In this document: positions 25,813 through 34,392 of the stretch, piece by piece
Layout: each line of letters opens with the position of its first letter
How positions within the stretch are numbered: the stretch's first letter is position 1
Origin: a bacterium
GTDB lineage: Bacteria > Acidobacteriota > Thermoanaerobaculia > Multivoradales > J023
Length of the DNA stretch: 54,880 nt
Reading direction: 5' to 3'
Assembly (NCBI GenBank): GCA_024226315.1
Contig: JAAELT010000148.1
Coordinates: 1-54,880, forward strand
Program-made: the position numbers and the translations under genes
Notes under the pieces: generated by a model
Seen by the model: the letters and a program-made list of their open reading frames with translations, nothing else
The model's database searches: none
What the model was told of the DNA's origin: nothing

Positions 25813-25848
25813 AACGGCCACGGCAACCGGCCCAGAACGGCCACGGCA
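25813..25848 (+). repeat. 13-bp direct repeat in the leader of the AT-hook gene
   Basis: AACGGCCACGGCA occurs at 25813-25825 and again at 25836-25848, 23 bp apart, between the promoter and the ribosome-binding site at about 25856-25863. It could be a feedback binding site in the leader; this is inference. Confidence 0.45.
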
Positions 25849-25870
25849 CATGGCCCAAAGGAGGCTACGA

Positions 25871-26614
25871 ATGGCTGACCTCTTGACACTGACAGAGGTG
25901 GCAAAGAAGACCAAGATCTCGATGCCGACCCTGCAGCGCTACAAAAAGCTGTACCAGGATCGGATTCCTTCCGAGGGTGAGGGGCGTAAGCAACGCTACC
26001 CGAAGGCAGCTCTCCCTGTCTTTCTCCAGCTGAAAAAGGAGAACATCGGCAGGCGCGGTCGCCCGCGCAAGAACGCCGCTCCAGTCGCGAAGGCCGCGAA
26101 GGCCGCGAAGGCCGCGAAGCCTCGGAAGGTCGCGAAGAAGGCCGCCACACGCAAATCGACACGCAAGCCGGCGGCGGCGAAGAAAGCGACCAGAAGTGCG
26201 AAGCCGGCGGAAGGCCTTTTGACCCTGACTCAGATCAGCAAGACGACCAGCATCTCCTACCCGACCCTGCTTCGTTACGTCAAGTCCAACCTCGCGGATA
26301 TTCCGCATCAGGGAACAGGCCGGGCACGACGCTACGAGCCCGGCGCGGTCGCCGTGTTCAAGAACCTGCGTAAGAGAAGCAAGCGTGGACGCAAGAGCAA
26401 AGCCGCTCTCGCCGCCGCCAGGGCCGCCGCCCCTGTGGCTGCCGCCAAGAAGCCGGCACGCCGCCGCGGCCGGCCTCGGAAGGATGTTCCGATGTCGGAA
26501 GTCGTCGGACGCATCAAAGCCCTCGAAATGAGCCAGAGAAAACTGGAGCGATTGATCGTCCGACTTCAAAAGCAACTCGACAAGCCGATCCGTCTCGTAG
26601 CTCAGCGTCGGTGA
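25871..26614 (+). CDS. DNA-binding protein with two MerR-like HTH domains and two AT-hooks
   Basis: A 247-residue, very basic protein. Residues about 4-55 (LLTLTEVAKKTKISMPTLQRY) and 115-168 (LLTLTQISKTTSISYPTLLRY) are duplicated MerR/excisionase-like winged HTH units. Each is followed by an AT-hook-type or basic stretch: RRGRPRK at 61-67 and RRRGRPRK near 197-204, with KRGRK between. The linker at 68-113 is Lys/Ala/Pro-rich like a histone H1 tail, and residues 205-240 look like a short coiled coil. This is a plausible nucleoid-associated or architectural regulator. AAAGGAGG before the ATG at 25871 fixes the start. It has its own strong promoter and a terminator, so it is monocistronic. Confidence 0.85.
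   Translation: MADLLTLTEVAKKTKISMPTLQRYKKLYQDRIPSEGEGRKQRYPKAALPVFLQLKKENIGRRGRPRKNAAPVAKAAKAAKAAKPRKVAKKAATRKSTRKPAAAKKATRSAKPAEGLLTLTQISKTTSISYPTLLRYVKSNLADIPHQGTGRARRYEPGAVAVFKNLRKRSKRGRKSKAALAAARAAAPVAAAKKPARRRGRPRKDVPMSEVVGRIKALEMSQRKLERLIVRLQKQLDKPIRLVAQRR
26087..26118 (+). repeat. 9-bp tandem repeat in the Lys/Ala linker
   Basis: About 3.6 perfect copies of GCGAAGGCC, encoding AKAAKAAKA in the histone-tail-like linker. In frame, so slippage would change linker length only. Confidence 0.8.
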
Positions 26615-26683
26615 CACCCCGCGCAACAATCGCGCGGCAGCTGACACGACGCGCGCCAGCTAGCACGAACCGATCTTTCGATA

Positions 26684-26708
26684 ACGGCCCTGCCACTGGC
26701 AGGGCCGT
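26684..26708 (+). terminator. Rho-independent terminator of the AT-hook gene
   Basis: ACGGCCCTGCC (26684-26694) pairs perfectly with GGCAGGGCCGT (26698-26708) around a 3-base gap, followed by CTGTCTTT. An 11-bp GC-rich stem with a U-rich tail. It lies between convergent genes and might also slow transcripts from thiL, although the tract on that side is weak. Confidence 0.8.
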
Positions 26709-26753
26709 CTGTCTTTGTGCCCTCACGACCCACACGGGGTAGCCACCGCCCTC

Positions 26754-27773
26754 TTATTCTTTCGCTGCCAGATGGTCCCAGCCAAGAGGTAGCAAGGGTG
26801 TACTCTCGCTGTTCTCGAGCAGAACGACTCCTCCTTCCTTGATCCGCCCGAGCCTGACGCAGCCGAGCCGTTTCGGTGGCTCAGCCTCGTTCGGCAAGGT
26901 AAACAGCAAGACATAGTCCTCGCCACCGGCTAGAGCGAGACGCCGCCAGTCGCAACCCAGAGTTTCGGCCAGTCTCTTGGAGTCGCTCGGAACCGGCAGA
27001 CGTTCGATCTCCACTTCGGCACCGACGCTGCTTTCCTGACACAAGCGGTTCAGATCACTTGCAATGCCGTCGGAAAGGTCGATGGCGGCACCCTCCTCCT
27101 GGGTACCGAGCCAGCGGCCCAATTCGAGTTGCGGTGTCGGCAGCAGGTGCCGCCGAATCGCCCTGCGGGCCGCGATCAACAGGTCACCCGAGAGATCGAG
27201 GCTCTCGGGCACATGCAACGAATCCCCTTTCATGACCGCGCCTTCTCGTAGCAGGGCCAGCCCGAGGGCAGCTTCGCCCACCGTTCCGCCAAGCCAGAGA
27301 TCTTCTCCGAACCGAGCGTTGCCGCGCAGCAGCCAGCGCTGGCCTCTCGGCCGCCGCCCCATGACAGTCATGACCGCCACGATCTGACGGTTTTTCGTCA
27401 GATCGCCTCCGGCGAGATCCAGATCGTATTCCTCACACTCGGCAACCAGCGCCGCGAAGAACCTCCGGTGATCGAAGTCGCCGGGCGCCGAGAGAGACAA
27501 GAACGCGAAGACGGGCACGCCACCCATCGCCGCCAGATCGGACAGGTTGACGGCCAGGAGCCGTCGAGCGATTGCCTCCGGCTCGAGACCTCGGCCGAAA
27601 TGCACGTCCTCGATCTGGCTGTCCATCGTCACCGCCCATTCCTCACCCGCCGGCAGCACTGCCGCATCGTCCCCGATCAGACGCCCTCCTCGATCGGCGG
27701 TACGTCGGCGCAGCCACCTGATCAGTTTGTCTTCGGCGACGAACTTCGCACTACTCGGGCTCGGATCGGCCAT
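26754..27773 (-). CDS. thiL: Thiamine-monophosphate kinase ThiL
   Basis: ATP-dependent kinase that makes thiamine diphosphate from the monophosphate; 339 residues of the AIR synthase/PurM fold. Diagnostic segments are RLIGDDAAVLP, DSQIEDVHF, NLSDLAAMGG, LAGGDLTKN, IDLSDGIASDL and LAGGEDYVLLF. ATG at 27773 is chosen, as residue 1 onward matches the family; it overlaps the end of lon by 23 bases. Last gene of the mglA-nrdR-lon-thiL cluster. Confidence 0.94.
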   Translation of the reverse strand: MADPSPSSAKFVAEDKLIRWLRRRTADRGGRLIGDDAAVLPAGEEWAVTMDSQIEDVHFGRGLEPEAIARRLLAVNLSDLAAMGGVPVFAFLSLSAPGDFDHRRFFAALVAECEEYDLDLAGGDLTKNRQIVAVMTVMGRRPRGQRWLLRGNARFGEDLWLGGTVGEAALGLALLREGAVMKGDSLHVPESLDLSGDLLIAARRAIRRHLLPTPQLELGRWLGTQEEGAAIDLSDGIASDLNRLCQESSVGAEVEIERLPVPSDSKRLAETLGCDWRRLALAGGEDYVLLFTLPNEAEPPKRLGCVRLGRIKEGGVVLLENSESTPLLPLGWDHLAAKE

Positions 27774-30159
27774 CGGACGCTTCGTTCCCTCGTGATTGCC
27801 ATCCGACCAACGCGAGCGGCAGAACCTCGTCCATATGTCCGACGGCATGAAACTCGAGCTCTTTGCGCAGACGGGCCGGCAGCTCACCGAGGTCTCGCTG
27901 ATTGAGTCGCGGAATAATCAGGAATTCGATTCCGGCCGCGTGTGCCGCCAGCGCTTTTTCCTTCAACCCTCCGATCGGAAGTATTTCACCCCGCAGGGTG
28001 ATCTCTCCGGTCAAGGCTACTTTTCGATCGACCGGTGCACGCGTCAACATCGACACGATCGCAGTGGTGATCGTGATCCCGGCCGAGGGCCCGTCCTTGG
28101 GAATCGAACCCGCCGGCGCGTGCACGTGGATATCGTGGGTCGAGAAGAACTCCTGATCGAAACCGTCCGCCGCGGCGAAAGTACGGGCGTAGGACATCGC
28201 CGCTTGAGCCGACTCCTTCATCACCTCGCCGAGTCGCCCAGTCAGCAACAGATCGCCCTTGCCCGGCACGGCGACGACTTCGATCAGCAGTAGGTCACCG
28301 CCCGTCGAAGTCCAGGCGAGGCCGGTGGCGACACCTACTCGATGATTCTCGAGCAGAGCTTCGTTGAAATGCTTCTCCGGGCCGAGAAAGGCCTCGACAC
28401 GCTTCGGCTGAACCAAGGCACGAGACCTCTTGCCACGCGCTACCTTGACCGCTACCTTGCGGCAAATCGAACCGATCTCCCGCTCGAGATTTCTCAGCCC
28501 CGCCTCGCGCGTGTAGCCGCGGATGATCTTTCGCAAGCCGGGTGCGGTGAAGCGAACATGGTCCGGCGAGAGCCCGTTTTCGTCGAGCTGCTTGGGGATC
28601 AAGTGACGCCGGGCGATCTCCATTTTGTCGTCTTCGGTATAGCCGCTCAGCCGGATGACTTCCATGCGGTCGAGAAAGGCCGGTTGGATCGGATCGAGCA
28701 GGTTCGCGGTGGTGATGAAGAGAACCCGTGAAAGATCATAGGGAACTCCGAGATAGTGATCGCGGAAGCTGAAGTTCTGCTCCGGGTCCAGGACCTCCAG
28801 CAGGGCGGACGATGGATCGCCGCGATAGTCCATGCCGATCTTGTCGATCTCGTCGAGCATGAAGACTGGATTGCTGGTGCCGGCTTGGTGGACTCCCTGG
28901 ATGATTCGTCCGGGCATCGCTCCGACATATGTTCTTCGGTGGCCTCTGATCTCGGCCTCGTCGCGAACGCCTCCCAGGGAAATCCGCACGAACTCGCGCC
29001 CCAGCGCTCGGGCGATCGAGCGGCCGAGCGAGGTCTTACCGACTCCTGGAGGTCCGACGAAACACAATATCGGACCCTTGGCGTCCGCCTTGAGACTGCG
29101 AACCGCCAACAGCTCGACGATCCTTTCCTTGACTTTGTCGAGATCGTAGTGATCTTCATCGAGCACGGACCGGGCGTGATCGAGATCGAGACGATCGGCG
29201 CTCACGGACTCCCAGGGCAACGATGTCAACCAGTCGAGGTAGGTGCGAATGACCGTGGTCTCGGCGCTGTCGGGATGCGACCGTTCGAGGCGCCTGATCT
29301 GTTTCTCGAGCTCTTCGATTGCTTCCTCGGGCAAGCCCTTGTCCTTGGCTTGCTGACGGTATCCGGCGATCTCTTCGGCGAAGTCGTCTTCCTCGCCGAG
29401 CTCGTCCTGGATCGCCTTGAGCTGTTGTCTGAGAAAGTATTCCCTCTGGCTGCGATCAATCTCGCCCCGAGCCTGTGAGGAGATCTCGTGCTGCATGGTC
29501 AGGAGCTCGATCTCACGATGAAGAAACTCGCTCACCATGTTGAGCCGGCTCAGCGGATCGACGGTCTCCAGGATCTTCTGCGCATCTTCGATGCGCAGGT
29601 CCAGATTGCCGGCAGCGAGGTCCGCGAGGCGCCCAGGCTCGTCCAGGTTGGCGGCGACCACCATGACTTCCGGGGAGATGTTCTTTCCGAGATGGATAGC
29701 CCTTTCGAGATGATCGCGTACGTTTCGTACCAGAGCTCGGTCCTCGAGCCCGAGCGGCTCGGGCTCGAGGCCGTCGAGCCGTTCGATCCGGCCTCTCAGA
29801 TAAGGTTCCGTCTGGCTCAGGTTCTCGACCCGGGCACGGGCTAGCCCCTGCACCAGGATACGCATGCGACCGTCGGGCAACTTCAGCATCCGCATGATCA
29901 TTCCAACCGTGCCAACCGTGTTGAGCTCGGACGGCAGAGGGTCTTCGACCGCGGAGTCTTTCTGCGCAACCAACATCACCAGGCGATCGTCTCCCAGCGC
30001 CTGATCGACCGCCTGCGCGCCCTTGTCCGGCCCGACGGACAAGGGCACGATGATGTAGGGAAAGACGACCGTCTCCTTGAGCGGCAAGACGGGGACGACG
30101 TCTGGCAGCTTCAACGCTTCACTGCCGTCGAGCGATGGATTCTGGATCATGCCTGTCAA
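27751..30159 (-). CDS. lon: ATP-dependent protease Lon (LonA)
   Basis: Soluble hexameric AAA+ serine protease for damaged and regulatory proteins; 802 residues, a normal LonA length. N-terminal LAN domain (VVPVLPLKETVVFPYIIVPLSVG), central coiled coil, Walker A GPPGVGKTS near residue 367, Walker B VFMLDEIDKIG, and a C-terminal protease domain with the nucleophile Ser in KDGPSAG near residue 692 and the Lys in GGLKEKALAA. Two nearby starts (30159, 30150) are possible. It begins about 28 bp after nrdR, and its 3' end overlaps thiL. No CIRCE or sigma-32-type site was recognised upstream. Confidence 0.96.
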   Translation of the reverse strand: MTGMIQNPSLDGSEALKLPDVVPVLPLKETVVFPYIIVPLSVGPDKGAQAVDQALGDDRLVMLVAQKDSAVEDPLPSELNTVGTVGMIMRMLKLPDGRMRILVQGLARARVENLSQTEPYLRGRIERLDGLEPEPLGLEDRALVRNVRDHLERAIHLGKNISPEVMVVAANLDEPGRLADLAAGNLDLRIEDAQKILETVDPLSRLNMVSEFLHREIELLTMQHEISSQARGEIDRSQREYFLRQQLKAIQDELGEEDDFAEEIAGYRQQAKDKGLPEEAIEELEKQIRRLERSHPDSAETTVIRTYLDWLTSLPWESVSADRLDLDHARSVLDEDHYDLDKVKERIVELLAVRSLKADAKGPILCFVGPPGVGKTSLGRSIARALGREFVRISLGGVRDEAEIRGHRRTYVGAMPGRIIQGVHQAGTSNPVFMLDEIDKIGMDYRGDPSSALLEVLDPEQNFSFRDHYLGVPYDLSRVLFITTANLLDPIQPAFLDRMEVIRLSGYTEDDKMEIARRHLIPKQLDENGLSPDHVRFTAPGLRKIIRGYTREAGLRNLEREIGSICRKVAVKVARGKRSRALVQPKRVEAFLGPEKHFNEALLENHRVGVATGLAWTSTGGDLLLIEVVAVPGKGDLLLTGRLGEVMKESAQAAMSYARTFAAADGFDQEFFSTHDIHVHAPAGSIPKDGPSAGITITTAIVSMLTRAPVDRKVALTGEITLRGEILPIGGLKEKALAAHAAGIEFLIIPRLNQRDLGELPARLRKELEFHAVGHMDEVLPLALVGWQSRGNEASDGRSEPE

Positions 30160-30187
30160 GTTGGGACGGGTCCGCGCCGGCGGGCGA

Positions 30188-30676
30188 TCAGTCCGATGAG
30201 GGCGATCGCTCCGACGAAGGCTCGGGCTGGTTCATGAGACTACGAACCTCGTCGACGAAGGCGCCGATGTCCTCGAACCTCCGATAGACCGAGGCAAAGC
30301 GCACGTAAGCGACCGGGTCGATCTCCCGGAGCTCCTTCATCACCGTCGATCCGATCTCCTGAGTCGAGATCTCCCTATCTTCCTTGAGGTGCAGCCGCTG
30401 CTCGATCAGCTCGGCGATCTCTTCCTGCCGCTTGGCGGGAACGGGCCTCTTCTCGCAAGCCCTCATCAGCCCGCTCAGAAGCTTGGCGCGGCTGAACTCC
30501 TCGCGGCGGCCGTCGGTCTTGACCACCAGGTAAGGGATGTTCTCGATCTGCTCGTAGGACGTAAAGCGCCGGCCGCACTCGAGGCACTCGCGGCGGCGGC
30601 GAATCGCCGCACCGTCGCGACTCTCCCGCGAGTCGACCACCCGATCGTTGTTCTTCGAGCAGAACGGACAATTCAT
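30188..30676 (-). CDS. nrdR: Transcriptional repressor NrdR
   Basis: Zinc-ribbon/ATP-cone repressor of ribonucleotide reductase genes, 162 residues. Zinc ligands are Cys3-x2-Cys6 and Cys31-x2-Cys34 (MNCPFC, CLECGRRF), and the ATP-cone covers about residues 47-137 (LVVKTDGRREEFSRAKLL). ATG at 30676 starts exactly at the family N-terminus with GAGG about 12 bases upstream. No nrd genes lie in the window. It is 43 bp downstream of mglA and directly upstream of lon. Confidence 0.95.
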   Translation of the reverse strand: MNCPFCSKNNDRVVDSRESRDGAAIRRRRECLECGRRFTSYEQIENIPYLVVKTDGRREEFSRAKLLSGLMRACEKRPVPAKRQEEIAELIEQRLHLKEDREISTQEIGSTVMKELREIDPVAYVRFASVYRRFEDIGAFVDEVRSLMNQPEPSSERSPSSD

Positions 30677-30719
30677 CCGACGAAAACCTCGCAGCCGGTC
30701 GTGAAGCCAGAGGCGCCGG

Positions 30720-32138
30720 CTAGGCCGATGCGTTGAGCTCGATATTGAGACGCAAGAGCAGCTCTTCGAGTGAGCCGGCGTTCTCGATGTCGACGTGCAC
30801 TTGCCGCGCTTCATCGACAGCCTGGCGCTGCGCGTCTTCCACCTGCAGGGTCAGAGAGACGCGATGAGCACGGCTGAAGTCGTCACGCTTCAAGGTCATC
30901 CGCACGTCGCGATTGATTTCGCGTTTGCCGTTCTCGGCAGAGGCAACGGCGGGAGCGACCGTCTGCCGCCGGAGCTTCTCGAGCTCTTCGAGGGCGTCGA
31001 AACCACCGGCACGGGCTCGCTTGCGGCGACGGCGGGGAGCGGGGGCCGGCTCCGGCGCTGGTGCGGCCGGCGTATCCTCGGGTGTCTCCTCCTCCACCGG
31101 GGGCGCGCCTTTCGCCGCGACCGGTTCTGGCTCCGGCTCGGGTTCCTCGACAGCCGCCTCTTCGCCGGCGGTCTCCGGCTCTTCCTCGTCCAGGGCGACC
31201 GGCGGCGGCTCTTCCTCGTCCGGCTTCTCGACCGGAGAGGACTCGTCCTCGGGCTGCTCGGAATCCAACTCGGCGAGAGCCTCGCGTAGATCGACCGCCG
31301 GAGCCTCGTCCGTGTCCACGTCGTCGGTGGCCTCCATCGGCGGCGGCTCGAGCGGTTCCGGCTCCGACCTTTCCGGCTCGGACGGTGGCGGTGCTGGAGC
31401 CGTCTTCACCGACGCTGGCGGCGGCGAGGGCCGTTGCGCCTGAGCCGGGCGCCCCGGAGCAGTGCGCCCCGGCGCCGGGCGCGGCGGTCGGGCCACGGGC
31501 GTCACTGGTCGGGATCCGGTGGCGGCGCCCGCGCCCTCAGGACGACTCTTGGTCAATCGCTTCTTGAGCGCCAACAGCGTCGCCTTCGAAATCATCTTCA
31601 GAGTCTCGAATACGCCGTCGCCGTTGAGCGCCGAAGCCTCGATGGCCGGCCATTCCTGGCGATTCAGCGCCTGGTCAAGCTCTTCGCGCGTGCAGATGTT
31701 CGGCAGATCGCGCTTGTTGTACTGCAGGGCAACGGGAATGTTGTCCAGCGACAGCCCCATCTCCGCCAGGTTCTCTTCGAGGTTCTGGAACGATTCGATG
31801 TTGGCCTGCAGCATCGGGCGCTGGGAATCCGCGACGAAAACGACGCCGTCAACGCCCTTGAGCACCAGCTTGCGAGTGGTGTTGTAGAACACCTGGCCCG
31901 GCACCGTGTAGAGCTGGATCCGAGTGCTGAAACCGGCGATCGACCCAACGTCGATCGGCAGCAGGTCGAAGAAGAGGGTGCGGTCAGTCTCGGTGGCCAG
32001 GGAGACCATCTCCCCGCGAGATTCGGTGGAGGTGTGCTCGAAAATCCACTGCAGGTTGGTGGTCTTGCCACAAAGGCCCGGGCCGTAGTACACGACCTTG
32101 GCCGCCATTTGCATGGTGCTGTAGTTGAAGAAAACCAT
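30720..32138 (-). CDS. mglA: MglA-family GTPase with long Pro/Glu-rich C-terminal extension
   Basis: Small Ras-like GTPase of the MglA polarity/gliding family in residues 1-195: MVFFNYSTMQMAAKVVYYGPG leads into a P-loop GPGLCGKTT, with TVPGQVFYNTTRKLVLKG as switch 2 and NKRDLPN as the base-recognition motif. MglA is usually about 195 residues; this protein is 472. The extra 275 residues are a Pro/Ala/Glu-rich, probably disordered stretch (about 200-400) followed by a conserved-looking helical end of about 60 residues. The extension may be a partner-docking tail (inference). No MglB is adjacent. First gene of mglA-nrdR-lon-thiL. Confidence 0.88.
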   Translation of the reverse strand: MVFFNYSTMQMAAKVVYYGPGLCGKTTNLQWIFEHTSTESRGEMVSLATETDRTLFFDLLPIDVGSIAGFSTRIQLYTVPGQVFYNTTRKLVLKGVDGVVFVADSQRPMLQANIESFQNLEENLAEMGLSLDNIPVALQYNKRDLPNICTREELDQALNRQEWPAIEASALNGDGVFETLKMISKATLLALKKRLTKSRPEGAGAATGSRPVTPVARPPRPAPGRTAPGRPAQAQRPSPPPASVKTAPAPPPSEPERSEPEPLEPPPMEATDDVDTDEAPAVDLREALAELDSEQPEDESSPVEKPDEEEPPPVALDEEEPETAGEEAAVEEPEPEPEPVAAKGAPPVEEETPEDTPAAPAPEPAPAPRRRRKRARAGGFDALEELEKLRRQTVAPAVASAENGKREINRDVRMTLKRDDFSRAHRVSLTLQVEDAQRQAVDEARQVHVDIENAGSLEELLLRLNIELNASA

Positions 32139-32168
32139 GGCCGAGCCACCCTACGGGAGGAATTGGGA

Positions 32169-32197
32169 AGCTTAGCAGGTGCCCTATAGGGGGTCAA
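32169..32197 (-). promoter_or_regulatory. Possible promoter of mglA operon
   Basis: On the minus strand TTGACC (32197-32192), a 17-bp spacer and TAAGCT (32174-32169) lie 30 bp before the mglA ATG. The -10 is weak. The perfect palindrome CCCTATAGGG (32182-32191) falls in the spacer and could be an operator. Confidence 0.35.
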
Positions 32198-32224
32198 CGG
32201 CCCGGGAAGGCGGCCCATCGCATG

Positions 32225-32240
32225 AAAACTTCCAAGTTTT
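32225..32240. promoter_or_regulatory. Inverted repeat upstream of hrcA, candidate operator
   Basis: AAAACTT-CC-AAGTTTT, perfect 7-bp arms, with a TACAAT (-10-like, 32265-32270) 25 bp downstream. It sits in the 318-bp spacer between mglA and hrcA, which otherwise holds no supported gene and no CIRCE consensus (TTAGCACTC-N9-GAGTGCTAA). Confidence 0.4.
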
Positions 32241-32456
32241 GGGACCATTATTGTGAGCATGGGGTACAATGTCCGGCTGCCGAAGAGTGGGTGACTGGCC
32301 AGATTCGCCGAGATTTTTGGGGCCGCTACCAGCGGTCCCGGCCCGGCGGCACGTCCTTCACGACGCGGCGCACGAGCCCGGTGCAATCTCCGAGACTAAC
32401 CGCGGCCGCGATGAACGAAGCGAACGACGCCATGGCTCTAGATCAAAGGTAAAGCG

Positions 32457-33539
32457 GTGCTCCCCAAAACCCCGAGACGTCCCGCCCTGGGTGCGGACCA
32501 CGAGCCGCTCAGCTCCCGTGATCGCGAGATCCTGAAGGACATCATCTATACCCACATCCTGAGCGGCGAACCGGTGAGCTCGCGTGCCGTGTCGAAGCAT
32601 GCCCAGCACAGCTTGTCAGCGGCCAGCATCCGGAACGTAATGGCGGATCTGGAGGAATCGGGGCTGCTTGCACAACCGCACTCCTCGGCCGGTCGCGTGC
32701 CGACCGAGGCCGCCTACCGCATGTACGTCGACAGCCTCATGCAGATGCGCAGGATCTCCAGTCGTGAGCGCGCCTACATCGACGACTATCTGCTCGACGC
32801 GTCCAACGACGCCGACCACTTGATGAGCGCCGCCACGCATCTCCTGTCCGAGCTCTCCGAGCAGGTGGGCGTCGTGCTGACCCCATCGGTCGACGAGATC
32901 GTGCTCAAGACCATCGACTTCGTTTCGCTCGGCAGGCGCCGGGTGCTGTGCGTCATGGTGTCGACGACCGGTTTCATCGACCATCTGGTGATCGATCTCG
33001 ACGACGACCTGACCCGCGAGGAGCTGGTGCGCGTCTCCAACTACGTCACCGACCATTTCGCCGGCCTCCGGCTGCCCGATATCCGCGATCAACTGCTGCA
33101 GCTGATGGACGCGGAGCGCGCGCACGTCGAGCGATGGCTGGCCTCGGCCATCGACCTGGCGCGCCGGGCGGTCGGCAGCTCGACAGAGCAGGAAGTTCTC
33201 GTCGAAGGCACGACTTCGCTCCTCGACCTTCCGGAGCTGGCGAGTATCGAGCAGGCACGGAGAATGCTCGACACCTTCGCCGACAAGGCGCGCCTGGTCA
33301 AGATGCTCAACAAGTGCCTGGGAGGAGACGGCGTACGGGTGTTCCTCGGCGAGGACTCGGATATCACTTCGGAGCTCGATTTTAGTCTGGTGGCGACGCC
33401 ATACGGCGTCGGTGAGAAACCGCTGGGAAGCCTCGGCATCATGGGACCCTCGAGGATGGAGTATCCTCGCATCGTACCGCTGGTGCGTTACCTGGGAGAG
33501 ACGCTGAGCAGGGCGTTGGCCTCAGGGAGCAAGCAGTAG
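32457..33539 (+). CDS. hrcA: Heat-inducible transcription repressor HrcA
   Basis: Repressor of class I heat-shock genes, 360 residues. N-terminal winged HTH (LSSRDREILKDIIYTHILSGEPVSSRAVSK, then SAASIRNVMADLEESGLL) and the C-terminal GAF-like dimerisation region (LVATPYGVGEKPLGSLGIMGPSRMEYPRIVPLVRYLGETLS) are family hallmarks. The GTG at 32457 is preceded by AAAGGT about 7 bases upstream. First gene of hrcA-grpE-dnaK-dnaJ-prmA, so it probably represses its own operon, though the operator is not the CIRCE consensus here. Confidence 0.95.
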   Translation: MLPKTPRRPALGADHEPLSSRDREILKDIIYTHILSGEPVSSRAVSKHAQHSLSAASIRNVMADLEESGLLAQPHSSAGRVPTEAAYRMYVDSLMQMRRISSRERAYIDDYLLDASNDADHLMSAATHLLSELSEQVGVVLTPSVDEIVLKTIDFVSLGRRRVLCVMVSTTGFIDHLVIDLDDDLTREELVRVSNYVTDHFAGLRLPDIRDQLLQLMDAERAHVERWLASAIDLARRAVGSSTEQEVLVEGTTSLLDLPELASIEQARRMLDTFADKARLVKMLNKCLGGDGVRVFLGEDSDITSELDFSLVATPYGVGEKPLGSLGIMGPSRMEYPRIVPLVRYLGETLSRALASGSKQ

Positions 33540-33551
33540 GAGTCATCGCTG

Positions 33552-34310
33552 ATGGAGGAGAACCCGACTCAGAGCCGAGGGACCTCGGACGTGGAGGAAC
33601 CCGGACGTGAGGCGAACGAGAATCACTATGAGCTCGATCTCGACGAGCACGCACCCGAAGACATCGACGCGGCCTTCCAGGACGCGGTCGCCGCGGTCGA
33701 TCGGGCGACACAGGAGGAAGACCCTCCGGAGTCGGGCAGCGCCACCGAATCCGACGATCCTGGTGGGGAGGAAGCCGTGACCAGTGCCGACACGGAGACC
33801 GACGTTTCGCGGCTCGAGGCCGAGACCGGCCAGCTGCGGGAACGTCTCATGCGCACGCTCGCTGACTTCGACAACTACCGCAAGCGGACCGAGCGCGAGA
33901 AGCAGACCCTGCGGCGTTTCGCCAACTTCGACGTGTTCAAGGACTTCCTGGGAGCGCTCGACAACCTGGAGAGGGCCATGGAGTCGGCGGGGAGCGCGGA
34001 GGATCTCAAACAGGGTTTGAAGATGATCGTCCGCCAGCACGAAGAAATCCTGCGTCGGCACGAAGTCGAGCGCATCGAAGCGATCGGCAAGCCGTTCGAC
34101 CCCACCGTCCACGAGGCCGTCGGCAGGGAAGAGCGCCCCGATCTCGCGGTCCCGACCGTGACGCGGGAGATGCAGAAAGGATATCTTCTCCATGACCGGC
34201 TGCTGCGTCCCGCGATGGTCTTTGTCGCGATGCCTGGTGGCAAGCCGGGCGCCGCGGCCGCGGACGGCGCGGAGGCGGTCGACGAAGAGGGCGGCAATTC
34301 TGCTGACTGA
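33552..34310 (+). CDS. grpE: Nucleotide exchange factor GrpE
   Basis: DnaK nucleotide-exchange factor of 252 residues. The first 95 residues are acidic and low-complexity (Glu/Asp-rich), longer than usual. The GrpE core follows: a coiled coil (ETGQLRERLMRTLADFDNYRKRTEREK) and the C-terminal beta-wing (FDPTVHEAVG, GYLLHDRLLRPAMVFVA). TAGGAG lies 9 bases before the ATG, 12 bases after the hrcA stop, so the two are coupled. Confidence 0.95.
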   Translation: MEENPTQSRGTSDVEEPGREANENHYELDLDEHAPEDIDAAFQDAVAAVDRATQEEDPPESGSATESDDPGGEEAVTSADTETDVSRLEAETGQLRERLMRTLADFDNYRKRTEREKQTLRRFANFDVFKDFLGALDNLERAMESAGSAEDLKQGLKMIVRQHEEILRRHEVERIEAIGKPFDPTVHEAVGREERPDLAVPTVTREMQKGYLLHDRLLRPAMVFVAMPGGKPGAAAADGAEAVDEEGGNSAD

Positions 34311-34392
34311 GAGGCACTTTCAGGAGCCGCTCAACTCGGTGCCGACCGTGCCGGGCCGACCCGACCGCCGGCGGACTTGAGAGACGAATCGC

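Noticed and set aside
32139..32456. CIRCE element upstream of hrcA
   Set aside because: No TTAGCACTC or GAGTGCTAA half-site was found on either strand by eye.
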